Below are positions 20,148-31,410 of a DNA stretch of 43,633 bases, one piece after another. Position 1 is the stretch's first letter, and each line of letters begins with the position of its first letter. The notes under the pieces were generated by a model that was not told the origin of the DNA, searched no databases, and was given only the letters and a program-made list of their open reading frames with translations. This DNA comes from Coemansia sp. RSA 487 (taxonomy: Eukaryota > Kickxellomycota > Kickxellomycetes > Kickxellales > Kickxellaceae): positions 1 through 43,633 of the forward strand of contig JANBRJ010000123.1 in the NCBI GenBank assembly GCA_027577595.1, written 5' to 3'. The position numbers were made by a program, and so were the translations under genes.

Positions 20148-20765
20148 ATGTCTGCTCTTTTGACACAATTGACCCGCCGTAGCATTTTTGGTAGCGTAGC
20201 CCGCAAGCATGCCGCTGGAGCCCTGAAATTCCACACGGGTAAGTGGTATTCAATATCTAAACATTATAAAGTCAGTCGTAAAGATGTGTAGCTCAGCACC
20301 ACTAAATTCCAAATTAACAAGTTGATAGCTACGGCAAGCAATTTTAAGGCGACGCAGATGCCCAAGCTGTTTGGTGACGACGTGCCTAACCCGCAAGCAG
20401 TGCCACAGCCAGCAGAGAGCCGGATGAAGGGATCGTACCACTGGATGAATGAGCGAGCGGTGTCGATTATCAGCGTGCCGTTGCTGGCAACAGCCTTTAT
20501 TTATGGCGCGCACCCGATCAACGATATGCTGATGGGAATTGTGCTGCCGGTGCACGCCTACATGGGGTTCCAGCAGGTTTTGCTTGACTACTTTGAGGCC
20601 AGGCGCTGGCCAGTGATCAGTCGCGTGTTCAAGTATGCGCTGGTGGCTGTTACGGGGCTGTCGATGTTTGGGGCGTGGAGGATCAACACAACAGATGTTG
20701 GACTGACCAACTACTTTGCACGGCTGTGGAACGCAAACAAGGCCAAGGCTGAGAAGCACGACTAG
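20148..20765 (+). CDS. SDH4: Succinate dehydrogenase membrane-anchor subunit (CybS/Sdh4)
   Basis: Exon 1 is 20148-20238 and exon 2 is 20329-20765, joined across a 90-bp GT-AG intron (donor GTAAGT) within a codon, giving 175 residues. The N-terminus (MSALLTQLTRRSIFGSVARKH) is basic and lacks acidic residues, a typical mitochondrial presequence. The mature part has the CybS pattern: YHWMNERAVSIISVPLL, AHPINDMLMG, LPVHAYMGFQQVLLDYFE (with the haem-ligand His and the quinone-site Asp-Tyr) and NTTDVGLTNYFARLW. Three membrane helices anchor the Sdh1/Sdh2 catalytic dimer in the inner membrane and pass electrons to ubiquinone (complex II). The 3' end converges on SNF5, leaving about 120 bp between stops with three copies of ttttcagtgt near 20791-20830. 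Confidence 0.9.
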
Positions 20766-20885
20766 CAATAAGCCCTATCTTTATCGTTTTTTTTCAGTGT
20801 TTTCAAAGTGTTTTCAGTGTTTTTCAGTGTCGTTGATGGGTCAAGAGATGAAATAATATTATAAAGAATATAGAGTATAGAATGG

Positions 20886-23800
20886 TTACGGTGCATCGTT
20901 TTCGGCAACAACAGCAGAAGAAGGTGTAGCCTCCGAAGGTGGGTCTGGGCCTTGAGCTGGATCTTGAACCGGTGTAGATTCCGGTACATCAGCGCTGTCA
21001 CTAGCAACGTCATCCAAAGGTGACAACGCTTCCAGCATGCGTGCAGGGTCAACAAGGTCAGCATCGGTTGTAGGACGCGCCAAGCGGCCGCAGATATGAG
21101 CTACATTGTCATTGATCTCATCGACAGTGACATCACGGAAGCGACGCGATCCAGCATAGATGTCGCCGCAGCTATCGCACAGGCTGTGCATACTCTCTGG
21201 GCCGCGGCGGATCAGCGGCGTGCGGTCGGGCGGCAGGCCACAGCTCATGCATCGCCACCGCGCACAGAGCTCCTCCAGAGGCCGCCCCGTAAGCTGGCCT
21301 GGAATCGCTCCTGGTCGGTAGTTGCGGTGACCCATCTTCTCAAGTCGCGTCCCGCGCAAGGCTGACGCATCGCGCAGCGACTTCTCCAGGATCGACGGGC
21401 GGCCGCGCGGCCGACCAGTTGGGTTGCGCAGCTTCTCGCGGGCTTGTTGCAGAGGCGTCGTAGGAACAGCCGGTGCAGCTAGCGTGAGTGGAAGGCTGTT
21501 GGTCGATTCAGAAGCAGCGGCGGCAGCGGCTGCCACAGCACCAGCGGGCATCAATGAATGTTGGTGATCGCTGGGCGCGAATGTGTCAGCAGACAGTGCG
21601 TCGGCCGATACCAGCGCCTGCGTGGAAGCAGCGTTGGAATTAGTGCCACCAGCTTCGCCACCACCAAGTGCCAGAGCAGCAGCCTCGTGTGTGGCACGGA
21701 TGTCGTAGCTGTCCAGGAAGTGCGCACCCTCGCCGGGCTGGGCCACATAGCTGATAGTGTCTGGCGGCAGCGCGTCGTCAAACCAGCTAGGCAGCGCAAT
21801 CATAGTGCGACACGTGCGATGGACCTCGCGGTCCGGTGGCAGCAGCAGTCCAGCCGACGCTGGACCACCCCCGCTTCCACTTCCACTGCCGCCACCACCA
21901 ATGCCTCCGATGCCTCCAATGCCTGTTCCGCCTCCGCCTCGACCACGGCCCTGGCGACGCTTGCGGCGGGACTCGCGGTCTGCATCCTTCTCCAAGCGCT
22001 CAGCATCGATGCCATGCAGATGGACAATGACAGGCGCAAACGTCTTGGAAGCAGCAAGGTCGCGTCGTGCGTGGAAAAGTGGCGGCAGAACGCAGCGCGC
22101 CAAGTCACGGTCGTCTATTGTCGGCAGGCGGTACTTGGACTCTGTCTGCGGGCGGTACGCATACCCAGCCAGAAGAAACGACTTTACAAAGGCGTAGAGC
22201 TGCTCGCGGATTGCATGCGCAATGGATGTCTCAAACTCCCCGCCAAGCGCCTTCTCAGCACAAACCACGCGCGCCACGCGCTCGGGAGATACTGGCTGGG
22301 TGCTCAGCGCGCCGTCGACCCAGTTGCGAATCAGTGCAGTAGTCTTTTCGGCGCAGCTGGCGGCGGTGTTGCGTGAACGGCCCACAATCTCCTCGCCCAA
22401 TACGCGTGTCAGGGGCGGGCGCATCAGCGGCGCAACGTCCCACTCGAGCTGGTCGCGCAACGCGATGTGACCAATGACAATGTCGATGCGGATAGCGACA
22501 CGCAGTTCATCATCGATCCATGCATTGGTGGTTGCGGTGTCGCGGATATCCAATGCGCCCGCTTCACTATTGCCATCGCTATCCTTGTTGTTATCACCAT
22601 CGTCATTACTGGCAGCAGAGGCCTGGAGCTCGACACGCGCCATCTTTGCTGTTGCCTCGCTGACGCTCTCGTCAGCGTCAACGTCAACATCAGCATCAGC
22701 GCCAACGTCTTCATCCGCAGATTGCTGCTGCAGCCTTGCCGCATCGGCCAACATGCTATACACGTAGTCGCACGAGGGCTCGGAAGCCTGGCCATACTGG
22801 CGATAGTCCTCAAGCTGGTCCTCGATCGACTGCGCTATCACCGGCACAAAGATCTCGGGCGGCAGATCCAGATCCAAACACAGGCCCTGCGCAAACCACC
22901 GCGTCTCGACAAGCTCATTGTTCAGGTCCCACGTGAATGCGTCGCGCAGCCGGTACCCGTCGGCATCGATGTCCAAGCGAATCGGCACTAGCACCTCGCG
23001 CCGCGCAGCCTGCTGCTGGAGCTGTTTGCGCGAAAACCGCAGCGTCGCCTGCCTCCCGGGTCGCACGGCGCGCTGTCCAGGGACGACGATTTGCACAGAT
23101 CGCGCCGAGTGCTGCTGATGCAATGGGGCCATTGAGCGCCCGTTGCCCAGTCCCTTAGCGTACCCTTGACCCCACAGCGCCAGTGGTCGCGACGCCAGAA
23201 GGTGTTGTTCGGTCTCCCGTTCGCGCCGCATAGCCATAGCCTCGGCTGCGTTGTGCTGACGCTGGTCGTCCAGGATGCGCCGGTACTGGGATTCGCGCTC
23301 CTGATAAAGAGCCGTCTCACGCACACGAAACTCGTTGGACCGCCCGATGCGTTCCACATCCTCCAGCCACCGGCCCAAGGTGGCCTTTTGATCGCTATTA
23401 AGCACCTCGTCAGTCTTGTCGACTGGGAGAACCGTCGGCTGCTGTTGGGCCCGAGGTGCCATACGAAAATTTACCGCTGATACGTTGTTGGCTATCTGTG
23501 CTGCACCAGCTGTTATAGACATCGTTGTTGGTGAAGGAGGTCGTTGCTGCTGCTGCTGCTGCTGCTGCTGTTGCTGTTGCTGCTGCTGTTGCTGGTGCTG
23601 TTGCTGTTGCTGCTGCTGTTGCTGTTGCTTCTGCTGCTGTTGCTGCTGCTGCTGCGTCTGTGGTTCGGGCGGCTGCGGTTGCGGTTGTAACTGTGGTGCT
23701 GTAGCTTCGCTCACTAGTCCTGCGCCGCCGCCGGCCCCATTGTTTCCGCCTTTAAGAAAAAAACCCAATCCATCGGTAGCTGCGGTCGTAGCAGCAACTG

Positions 23801-25006
23801 CTGAGCTAACCCCTACAGCGTTCTGTTGCTGCTGCTGTTTAACTTGAGCCAACTGTAAATTAAACTGCTGCGATAATGCCGCCAAACTGTTCTGGTATTG
23901 TGCCAACTGCATCCCATAAGCGCTACGCTGTTGTGCGTTGAGCGTGGGCGCCTGGAGTGCTGCTTGGTACTGTTGGGCGACTATCTGGAGTGTCCGCTGT
24001 TGCACAAGAAGCTGAATCAAATTTGCCTGTACTTGCATCGGTAATTGCCCAAAGTTCGGTACTATTTGCGACAACATTAACTGTGCCTGTTGTTGTTGTA
24101 GATTGGCCTGTCCCATTTGCCCAGCAGCATTCTGCTGTGCCTGCTGCTGTGCCTGTTGAGCCTGCTGCTGTGCCTGCTGTTGTTGGTGGGCCATTATGAG
24201 CTGCTGGCGCTGCGCTTGGGTCATGTTGTTCATCATCGCTGCTGTGAGGGGCCCACTGGTCTGTGCACTCATCGGCAATTGCGCGGCAGATGCTGCGGGA
24301 GCGACTGACATTGATGGGGCTGACGATATTTGCTGCGGCATAGATATTTGGGCCGACGATGCTTGCTGTGATACCGCTAGTTGCTGCTGGGAAGCAAATG
24401 CTGCCAACGATGTTGGAGTAGCAGCAGTGCCTGGCGCTGGCGCTGCCAACGAACCGGCAGAGTCGTCTGCATCGCTTTTCTGCGCATTATCTCCATTGCT
24501 CTTGGTCTTTGACTGCTCGTCATTTTGTGCTAGCGGGGAGCTATTAACCGCAGAGCCTGGCCGCTTTGGCTGCTGCTTGGCCGACGACGGTGGCGACATG
24601 ACTCTTGGCGACTTTGTCAATGGCTGATCCTTAATGCTCTGTGCATTGGGTGCCGGTGAACTATTGACACTCTTGCGCTTGACACCACGTTGGTTTCCGC
24701 CTCCGCCGCTGGCAGCTGGGGTTGGCGTTGGCGTGGTGACTGTTGTGCGGTTGGGCACAGCTACGCCTCCATGTAGTAGCTGGGGGCCGGCAACGGACAT
24801 ATGAGGTGGAATCATCTGTTGTCCCGATGCAGCGGGTATCGGCGGGCGCACAGATGTTAGTAGCGACCGTTGCTGCTGCTGAATTTGTAATTGCTGCATC
24901 TGTTGCTGTGGTGACATTCCAGGCTGAAGCCCCTGCATCGCTGCCATACTAGCCATTGGTCGAACGCCTCCAATACCTGGCGTCATTGCCGCTGCCGTCA
25001 TCATTA

Positions 25007-25052
<46 letters not shown>

Positions 25053-25924
25053 CTGCTGTTGCTGTTGGATACCTTGAGCAAACATTATTAGAATGTTATT
25101 GACGGCCGGAATATTTGCCAGTTGCCCTGTGATAAGCAGTTGGTTAAACTGGTCAAGCGTGAGCGCGCCAAACAATTGGGGCATTTGCGCACGGAGGTTG
25201 GTGTAGAGGATTTGAACGTGTTGCTTGGTCAAGAGCGAGACGAGCGTCAAGTGCTGACCAGTGTTGGCGGACATTCCAGGCCTCACCGTAGCCTGTTGCT
25301 GCTGAGGTTGCGGTTGGGGTTGCGGCTGCGGCGGCTGTTGCTGCTGCAGTTGCAATTGCTGATGTAGTTGCTGCATTTGCTGAGGCTGGGAGAGAGCGCT
25401 TGCAGCAGCACTGGTCTGTTGCTGGCCAAGCCTGTTGTTAACTTGCTGCTGCTGTTGTTGTTGCTGCATTTGTTGCTGCATCGCCATGTACTTTGCCATC
25501 ATCTGCTGCTCAACCGCTTGTTGGACTTGAACCATATCGGTACCGGGCGCAAACTGGGTGCGATACATGGCTACTTGGCGATCGACCTCGGCAGCTAGCT
25601 CTGGAGGTATAGGGATAGACGTACCCATAAACATACGCTGCTGTGGAGGCAACTGTTGCTGCTGCTGTGGGCTATCGACGGCCTGTGGCTGGGATGATGG
25701 CTGCGACTGCAGCATAGGAGTCCCCGCTGTGGCGCCCATGGGTTGAGAAGAAGACATCATACTTGAGACTGGAGCACTAGACAGACGACTGGCCATCATC
25801 ATCTGTTGCTGCTGTTGCTGCTGTGGCGAGAGCAAGCCAGTCTGGACACCGGCTCCTGACATAAACGCCGATGCTTGGGGTCCTGCCAACGCGCCACCAC
25901 TGACCGACTGCTGATGTTGCTGCG

Positions 25925-25961
<37 letters not shown>

Positions 25962-26196
25962 TTGTTGTTGCTGCTGCTGCTGTTGTTGCTGCAATTGCTG
26001 CTGCTGTTGGAGGGCAAACAACAACGCTTGGTTTGCTGGACTGCCAGTCGCTTGAAGTTGTTGAATGAGCTGGGCACGATGATTGGGCGGTAAGTTTGCA
26101 AGACCCTGCAGAGCGTTATGCTGCTGAGCTTGTTGCTGTTGTTGCTGGAGGTGTTGCTGTTGGAGATATAGTGCGTACTGTTGCTGTTGCTGTTGC

Positions 26197-26243
<47 letters not shown>

Positions 26244-27197
26244 TTGCTGAGACATGGAAGTGTTCATCGCAGTCGCTGTACCCAAAGACGCGGCCATCGC
26301 AGACGATGCAGCAACCCCGCTTATCGACTTTGTACTGGGAGTCGGAGAAGGTACGGCACCAGTAGTTTCGGCCTTTGGTTTGATACGCCGAACAGAGTCA
26401 GACGACGGAGACTCTACCAGAGCAGCAGCAACAGTTAAAGAAGCAGGTGGCATTGTTGGTTGAGGAGTCGGTGACTTTAACTTGGGAGTTGCACCTTTGC
26501 GAGTAGAGGCCTTGGCCTTTGTTGTTGACGCAGCACCCTTTTCGCCCTTTTCGCCCTTGGCAGCCGATGCCTTCTTTGCTTTCTGTTGGCGCGGCTTCTT
26601 TGCCGATGGCGACTTTATACCGGGAGTCTGTGGAGCTACTGCTAGAGGCGCTGGCTGTGCAGAGGCCTTGGAAAAGGCGTCGAGATCAGAAGGTACAAGG
26701 GTAGCCATGGGCGGTGCAACCGATGGCCTCTGCGCTGCATCAGCAATACCAACAGTAGGCGGACCGCCAAAACCGCCGCCACCGCCACCGCCACTGCCAA
26801 ACAGGTCATCCATGGACGGGTCGCCCTGGAGAAGCATGCGCCATGCCTCAGGGTCCATGGACGATCCACCCATATCAAACCCCAGAGACGACAGATCGAT
26901 TTCCCCCGCTGCTGCTGAAGCTGCCGGCTGTGCCGGCTGCTGAAGTTGATGTGCTTGTGGCATCGACGATGGTGGCGGCACAGACATTGGCCCAGCTGCG
27001 TTTGTTGCCATTGCGTTAGAAGCCGAGCCATTGCCGATGGCGGACGATGGCGCGGAGCTGAAAGCGTCCATGTTGAAAAAGAGGTTGGTTGCGTCGCCCA
27101 TACCCCAAATATCGTCCAGACCCAGGTTTAGTCCAAGGTCACCACCACTTGGAGCCTGGCCGTTGTTGTTGCTGTTGCCTAGTGAATTCGGGTCCAT
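20886..27197 (-). CDS. SNF5: SNF5/SMARCB1-type SWI/SNF subunit, glutamine-rich with GATA-type finger
   Basis: It is one uninterrupted 2103-codon frame. Residues 1-1250 are low-complexity, with many polyGln runs, Ala/Ser/Pro stretches and a GGGGGGG run. A more ordinary segment around residue 665-705 (LLTKQHVQILYTNLRAQ) may be folded. The conserved core follows: a pre-SNF5 block (PLALWGQGYAKGLGNGR), SNF5 repeat 1 at about 1398-1470 (VPIRLDIDADGYRLRDAFTW), an acidic insert, and repeat 2 at about 1566-1685 (VAIRIDIVIGHIALRDQLEW). A Gly-rich insert, SWFDDALPPDTISY, and an AT-hook-like GRPRGRP near 1927 come next. A C-x2-C-x20-C-x2-C zinc finger at about 1983-2008 (CMSCG...CDSCG) ends the ordered part, as in fungal Snf5 proteins. 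It is a nuclear subunit of the SWI/SNF chromatin remodeller; Gln-rich tails of Snf5 contact activators. It is more than twice the length of yeast Snf5 (905). Confidence 0.9.
23543..23656. repeat. CTG/TTG trinucleotide tract encoding polyGln in SNF5
   Basis: About 37 near-continuous CAG/CAA codons on the coding (minus) strand, broken by a few Lys, His and other codons. Confidence 0.9.
25008..25067. repeat. CTG/TTG trinucleotide tract encoding polyGln in SNF5
   Basis: About 20 Gln codons, with CAG and CAA mixed. Confidence 0.9.
25926..26008. repeat. CTG/TTG trinucleotide tract encoding polyGln in SNF5
   Basis: About 26 Gln codons, including a pure CTG block of about 12 units, the most length-unstable kind of tract. 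Confidence 0.9.
26178..26249. repeat. CTG/TTG trinucleotide tract encoding polyGln in SNF5
   Basis: About 24 consecutive Gln codons on the minus strand. Confidence 0.9.
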
Positions 27198-27769
27198 TTT
27201 GGCATTTGGCTCAAATAAAGAATAACAAAAAAAAATCTTTTTCCCCTTTGGAGTATACGCGAAAAAAAAAACTCCTCCTGGTTATCGCTCCTATTTGCAG
27301 CTGTGGTGGTGGGTGGTGGGGGAAGGAGGAGAGAGGTCTCTACACAACTTTTTGTTTTTGCAAGAAAAGTATGATCGTTTAGTAATAAAAGAAAGGAAGG
27401 CGTGTTTCTTCTTTTTCGCTAGCGTTCAAATGAGATATAGGCGACGAGACTTTATGCCAGCAGAATAAAGCACCCAGGAATCCCGCGCATGTTACAAACC
27501 TTTTTTTTGGGTTCCCTTGTTGGCTTGGATTAGGAGTCCTCGAACTGAATAAATAAAAAAAGGGTAGTTGCGTTCGTGGGATACAAGAAGTAATAAAGAC
27601 AAAAATAAAAAGAACTATGCGGCTCAAGAAAAGGAGCCATTCAAAAAGCACGCGTTTTTCACTCCCCCCTTTCCTCCTTGTCCAACCAACCAAGAAACAG
27701 GCAGGCAAAAGCATCTTTTCCCATACCAAAAAAAGAAAGAGTACAGGTTAATTAATCAGATTAAATCAG
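27198..27769. promoter_or_regulatory. SNF5 upstream region and GTPase 3' region
   Basis: No gene is supported; small frames on both strands lack motifs. A-rich and T-rich runs (27225-27275, 27500-27560) are present. It must hold the SNF5 promoter and the 3' end of the upstream GTPase gene. Confidence 0.5.
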
Positions 27770-28987
27770 CTACAAAAACTTTATAATATTGTTTTTGCCA
27801 GCAACAATCGCGTCGTCCTCGGCCAGCTGGAGCCCGCCAACGGTTTCAGCACCGGCGTATTCACGGTCAATGTCGCTGTGCAAGCGGCGCGCAAAGTCAC
27901 GCACAGTTGTGCCGGGCCGCACCAGCAAGCACTCGGGAAAGGCGCCGAAGGACTTCACAGGGAACACCGGCACAAAGCCACGCACCTCGACGGCGCGCAC
28001 AACAACGTCCTGCACGCCAGTAGACCCGTAGCGGAACAGAACAAGATCGCTGATGTTTTCAAGCCTGCGCTGCGTGCGCTCGTCCTGCGGTCGTAGTCCG
28101 GGAGCGTCGGTGCTAAACTCGCTGTCGCCCGTTGTGTACTCGATGAACTTTTGCTTTGTCATTTTGCGCAAAAAGCATTCGCTCAGCGCAGATGTCAGAA
28201 CAATATTCTCAGGCCGCACGCCGTCGCGCGGCTCAGGCCCACGGTAGCGCCGCATGATGGACGCAATGTTCTTGTCGGCATCTGGCATATCAATTTTGTT
28301 CAGCGCAACGACGGTCGGGAAGCGCTCATCAAGGAACAGACGCACAAAGTCGCGCACACGATCCAGATCCCACTTGTCCAGATCCATGGATCCATAGAGC
28401 GCATGCATCTGGTCGACTGCGCGCTGCACGGTGGAGCGCACAGTGCCGTATCCAGCCAGCTGTGCATGAAGCGTGTCGACTATCGACGCCTTGACGGCCA
28501 CGTGGCGGCGCACAATCCCAGGCCACCGGCGCTCAACGTTGCCAAAGACCCAGTCCTCGACCTCCTTGCGCAGCCACTGGATGTCGTCGATGGGGTCGTA
28601 GCCCTTTGTCTCGCGTCCGTTATCGTCGGTCGTCCCCGACGCATCGACCACGTGGATCAGCACGTCGGCATTCCGCAGGTCGTCAAGAAACTTGTTTCCC
28701 AGCCCGCGCCCTGTCGAGGCTCCCGGCACAAGCCCAGCCACGTCCAGCAGTCGCACAGGCACAAAGCGCCGCCCGTCTGCGCACCACCCGTACCGGGGCT
28801 TGCAGGTCTTTCCGGGAGCCCTTGCGCACGGACAGTCGACTGGGTAGTATGCAATCCCTTGGTTCGGCTCTATTGTCGTGAAGGGGAAATTCCCGACCTT
28901 TGCCGACGCATCAGTCACAGCATTGAGAAACGACGATTTGCCGGCCGATGGCTTTCCAACACACGCAATGACAAAGCTGGAGCTCAT
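27770..28987 (-). CDS. YchF-related Obg-family GTPase (Ygr210c-like)
   Basis: A 405-codon single exon. GTPase motifs in order are G1 GKPSAGKSS (residues about 11-19), a [15 protein letters not shown] switch region, G3 DVAGLV followed by [24 protein letters not shown]4 NKID and a G5-like TSALSE. A TGS domain closes the protein ([19 protein letters not shown] ... [10 protein letters not shown]). The insert with [18 protein letters not shown] after G2 marks the archaeal/eukaryotic branch typified by yeast YGR210C rather than Ola1. These proteins are cytosolic and thought to act on ribosomes; the exact role is not known. The gene sits 137 bp downstream of LCB2 on the same strand. Confidence 0.85.
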   Translation of the reverse strand: MSSSFVIACVGKPSAGKSSFLNAVTDASAKVGNFPFTTIEPNQGIAYYPVDCPCARAPGKTCKPRYGWCADGRRFVPVRLLDVAGLVPGASTGRGLGNKFLDDLRNADVLIHVVDASGTTDDNGRETKGYDPIDDIQWLRKEVEDWVFGNVERRWPGIVRRHVAVKASIVDTLHAQLAGYGTVRSTVQRAVDQMHALYGSMDLDKWDLDRVRDFVRLFLDERFPTVVALNKIDMPDADKNIASIMRRYRGPEPRDGVRPENIVLTSALSECFLRKMTKQKFIEYTTGDSEFSTDAPGLRPQDERTQRRLENISDLVLFRYGSTGVQDVVVRAVEVRGFVPVFPVKSFGAFPECLLVRPGTTVRDFARRLHSDIDREYAGAETVGGLQLAEDDAIVAGKNNIIKFL

Positions 28988-29124
28988 TTAATAAAAGTAA
29001 TAATTGGCGCCTAAATTATGAAATGGGAAGAAGAGGGGAAAGGAAGCTTGGGGGGGAGGAAAAAAAAAAAGGAAACAGACTTTTGCTGCGGTTACATGCC
29101 TCTTGATCGCTTGATTTCGCTGTT

Positions 29125-30873
29125 TCACTGTAGCTTCTTTGTGTTCTCGCCAGCAGCGGTGGTGGTGTTCTTGTGGAATTTTAGCATCAGCAGATCGCCA
29201 ATTTCGCTGACCTGCTCCAGCGCATAATCGAGTTCTTCGCGCGTGTGCGACGCCGAGATGCAGAAGCGCACGCGGCCCGTGATGATGGACGTTGCTGGGT
29301 ACGAGACGACAACAACAGCAATGTTGCGGCGTAGGCACTCGCGCGAAAAGGCCGGGATCTTGCCGAGACTGAACAGAAGCAGCGGAACCACGGGCGAGCC
29401 GGGGTCGCCCAGGGTCATGAAACCCATTTCGCGAAGGCGCCGTGCAAAGTACCGCGAGTTGATTGCCAGCTGGTCCAGGCGCTGCTGGCCCTCCAACGCA
29501 TGCTCACGGTCCTCGCCCATAATCATGCGCATCGAGCTGCTCACCTGCGCAAGCACCGGCACGCTCATGGCCTCGGAATACACAGCAGAGTGCGAGTGCA
29601 GCCGCATGTAGTCGATCAGCGCACGGTTGCCTGCGATGTACCCACCTGCAGCGCCAAAGCTCTTGGTGAAGGTCCCCATAAGCACATCCACCTCGCGTGG
29701 ATCCACGCCGAAGTGGTCGCACACGCCGCGCCCACGCTTGCCCAGCGCACCAATCGAATGCGCCTCGTCAACAAACAGATAGAACCCGTACTTGCGGCGC
29801 AGGTCGATGAGCTCCGGGAGGCAGCACGTTTCGCCTTCCATCGAGTACAGGCCCTCAACTACCACCAGGATCTTCTTCCAGGGCCGGTGCGTGCGCGGCT
29901 GGCCCTGCGAGATGCAGCGGCGGAGCTCGCGTTCCAGACTGTGAGCGTTGTTGTGCCCAAACACGCGGATAGTCGCTCCCGACAGACGCGCCCCAGAGAC
30001 CAGCGAGCTGTGGTTGAGCTCGTCCGAGATGATCAGACACCCTTTGCTGACTAGTGCCGGGATGTTCAGCGCATTGGTTGCATACCCCATCGACACAATG
30101 AGAGCCGCCTCCGTGCCCACAAAGCGAGCCACCATTTCCTCAGTCTCCGCCAGAAGCCGAGAGCACCCGGCCTCCGCACGGGTCGACCCGTGGGTGAGCC
30201 CGTTCTCGCGGATAGCCTGCTCCACCTTGTCCGCGCACGGGCCGTGGCTCTGCGCAAATCCCAGATAGTTGTACGAAGCCAGGTTCAGCACCTCGCGCAC
30301 ACGCCCGGTGAACTCGAATGTGTTGTTGAAGTCATGTGACACGCGGTCCAGAAGATGCACGCGTCCGCCGGCAACGCCCGTAATCGGTCTGTTGAAGCAA
30401 TCGCGGATGCGGCCGTACAGCCGTCTAGACCACAGACTCTCAAAGTCAGAGACCATAGGCGCATATCCGTTTTGCTCACGCAGCTGCACGTAGTTTTCAG
30501 GATAAAACAGCTTGCCAAAGAAATCGCGCATATGCGCAATCACGAGTAGCAGCAAAAAACTAAGATACGTGGACACGAGGATGAAGCTAGGTACAGCCTC
30601 TAGCTCAGACGACCCTTTCTCTTTCTCTTCCGACGAGGAAGGAGCAGGCGTGGGGCTGGCGGTTTCGGAAACGGTCTGCTGACCTCCCTTCTTTTCGGTA
30701 TTAGCTTTGATGGGCTGCTGCTCACAAACAGTCTCGCACGAAAGAAGTGATGAGCTTGTTGATGGTGCTGCCTTGAATGGGTTTTGGCCGAGAACAAGTC
30801 CCTCCGCATCACGGGCCTGCTCGATGAACTCCGTACTCTTGTACGACTGAATGGCGCGCTTGCCTTTGCCCAT
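29125..30873 (-). CDS. LCB2: Serine palmitoyltransferase subunit 2
   Basis: A 582-codon single exon. A Ser/Pro/Glu-rich N-terminus is followed by one membrane helix (about residues 92-112, FILVSTYLSFLLLLVIAHM) that places the enzyme in the ER membrane. The alpha-oxoamine synthase core follows: NYLGFAQSHGPCADKV, THGSTRAEAGCSRLLAETE, DELNHSSLVSGARLSGA, VVVEGLYSMEGE, VDEAHSIGALGKRGRG, and the PLP-lysine motif GTFTKSFGAAGGYIAG (Lys near residue 401). The presence of that Lys identifies the catalytic Lcb2 subunit rather than Lcb1. With Lcb1 it condenses serine and palmitoyl-CoA to 3-ketosphinganine, the first step of sphingolipid synthesis. Length is close to yeast Lcb2 (561). Confidence 0.95.
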   Translation of the reverse strand: MGKGKRAIQSYKSTEFIEQARDAEGLVLGQNPFKAAPSTSSSLLSCETVCEQQPIKANTEKKGGQQTVSETASPTPAPSSSEEKEKGSSELEAVPSFILVSTYLSFLLLLVIAHMRDFFGKLFYPENYVQLREQNGYAPMVSDFESLWSRRLYGRIRDCFNRPITGVAGGRVHLLDRVSHDFNNTFEFTGRVREVLNLASYNYLGFAQSHGPCADKVEQAIRENGLTHGSTRAEAGCSRLLAETEEMVARFVGTEAALIVSMGYATNALNIPALVSKGCLIISDELNHSSLVSGARLSGATIRVFGHNNAHSLERELRRCISQGQPRTHRPWKKILVVVEGLYSMEGETCCLPELIDLRRKYGFYLFVDEAHSIGALGKRGRGVCDHFGVDPREVDVLMGTFTKSFGAAGGYIAGNRALIDYMRLHSHSAVYSEAMSVPVLAQVSSSMRMIMGEDREHALEGQQRLDQLAINSRYFARRLREMGFMTLGDPGSPVVPLLLFSLGKIPAFSRECLRRNIAVVVVSYPATSIITGRVRFCISASHTREELDYALEQVSEIGDLLMLKFHKNTTTAAGENTKKLQ

Positions 30874-31410
30874 TTTTCCTTTGCTAAAAGAGAGAGAGGG
30901 GAAGAGGAGAAATTAAGGTTATAAAAAACGGACTGGATGGGATTAAAAGTGCGAGAAAGAGTGCGAGAAAATAAGTATGTGTTGTTGATAGTTTAAAAAG
31001 ATTATTGAAAGAAGAAATAAAACAAGGCAAAGCCCTTTTTCCCAACGGAAAAAGAAAAATTAGGGCGCGACTGCACACGCTTCCCAAACTCCCCCCCCCA
31101 AAATCCAAAGTCGAGAAGCGCACGTGAAGTGGGATATGGATGGGACGGATGGGGGAGGAAGATCTAGACTCGTTTCTGGCCAAAGAAAAAGAGAAAAAAG
31201 CCCAGCCACCACCATCACCACCTCCTTTACCCACACACCGCCTTTCTCTTCTTGCCCTTTTCTTTTTCCCCCGTGCCCAAAAGGTGGGCATTGTTTTTGT
31301 TTACAACTCCAGCATGCGCAAGCCAATCACATCCAATTCCGCACATTCCAGCTTATCAATGCAATCAAGGTAATAAATCAGACAGATCAAATCAAGAAAA
31401 TCAAGACACT
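30874..31410. promoter_or_regulatory. LCB2 upstream region and VMA13 3' region
   Basis: No gene is supported; short frames on both strands (for example 31291-30884 minus) are low-complexity. C-rich and CT-rich tracts (31085-31105, 31200-31275) occupy the middle. Confidence 0.5.

Noticed and set aside
23416-26438. Plus-strand frames rich in Leu or Cys (for example 23416-23847, 26181-26438)
   Set aside because: They are antisense readings of the CAG/CAA tracts of SNF5; the minus-strand frame has the SNF5 and zinc-finger domains.
28151-29014. 287-codon plus-strand frame
   Set aside because: It is the complement of the YchF-related GTPase gene, with no motif of its own.
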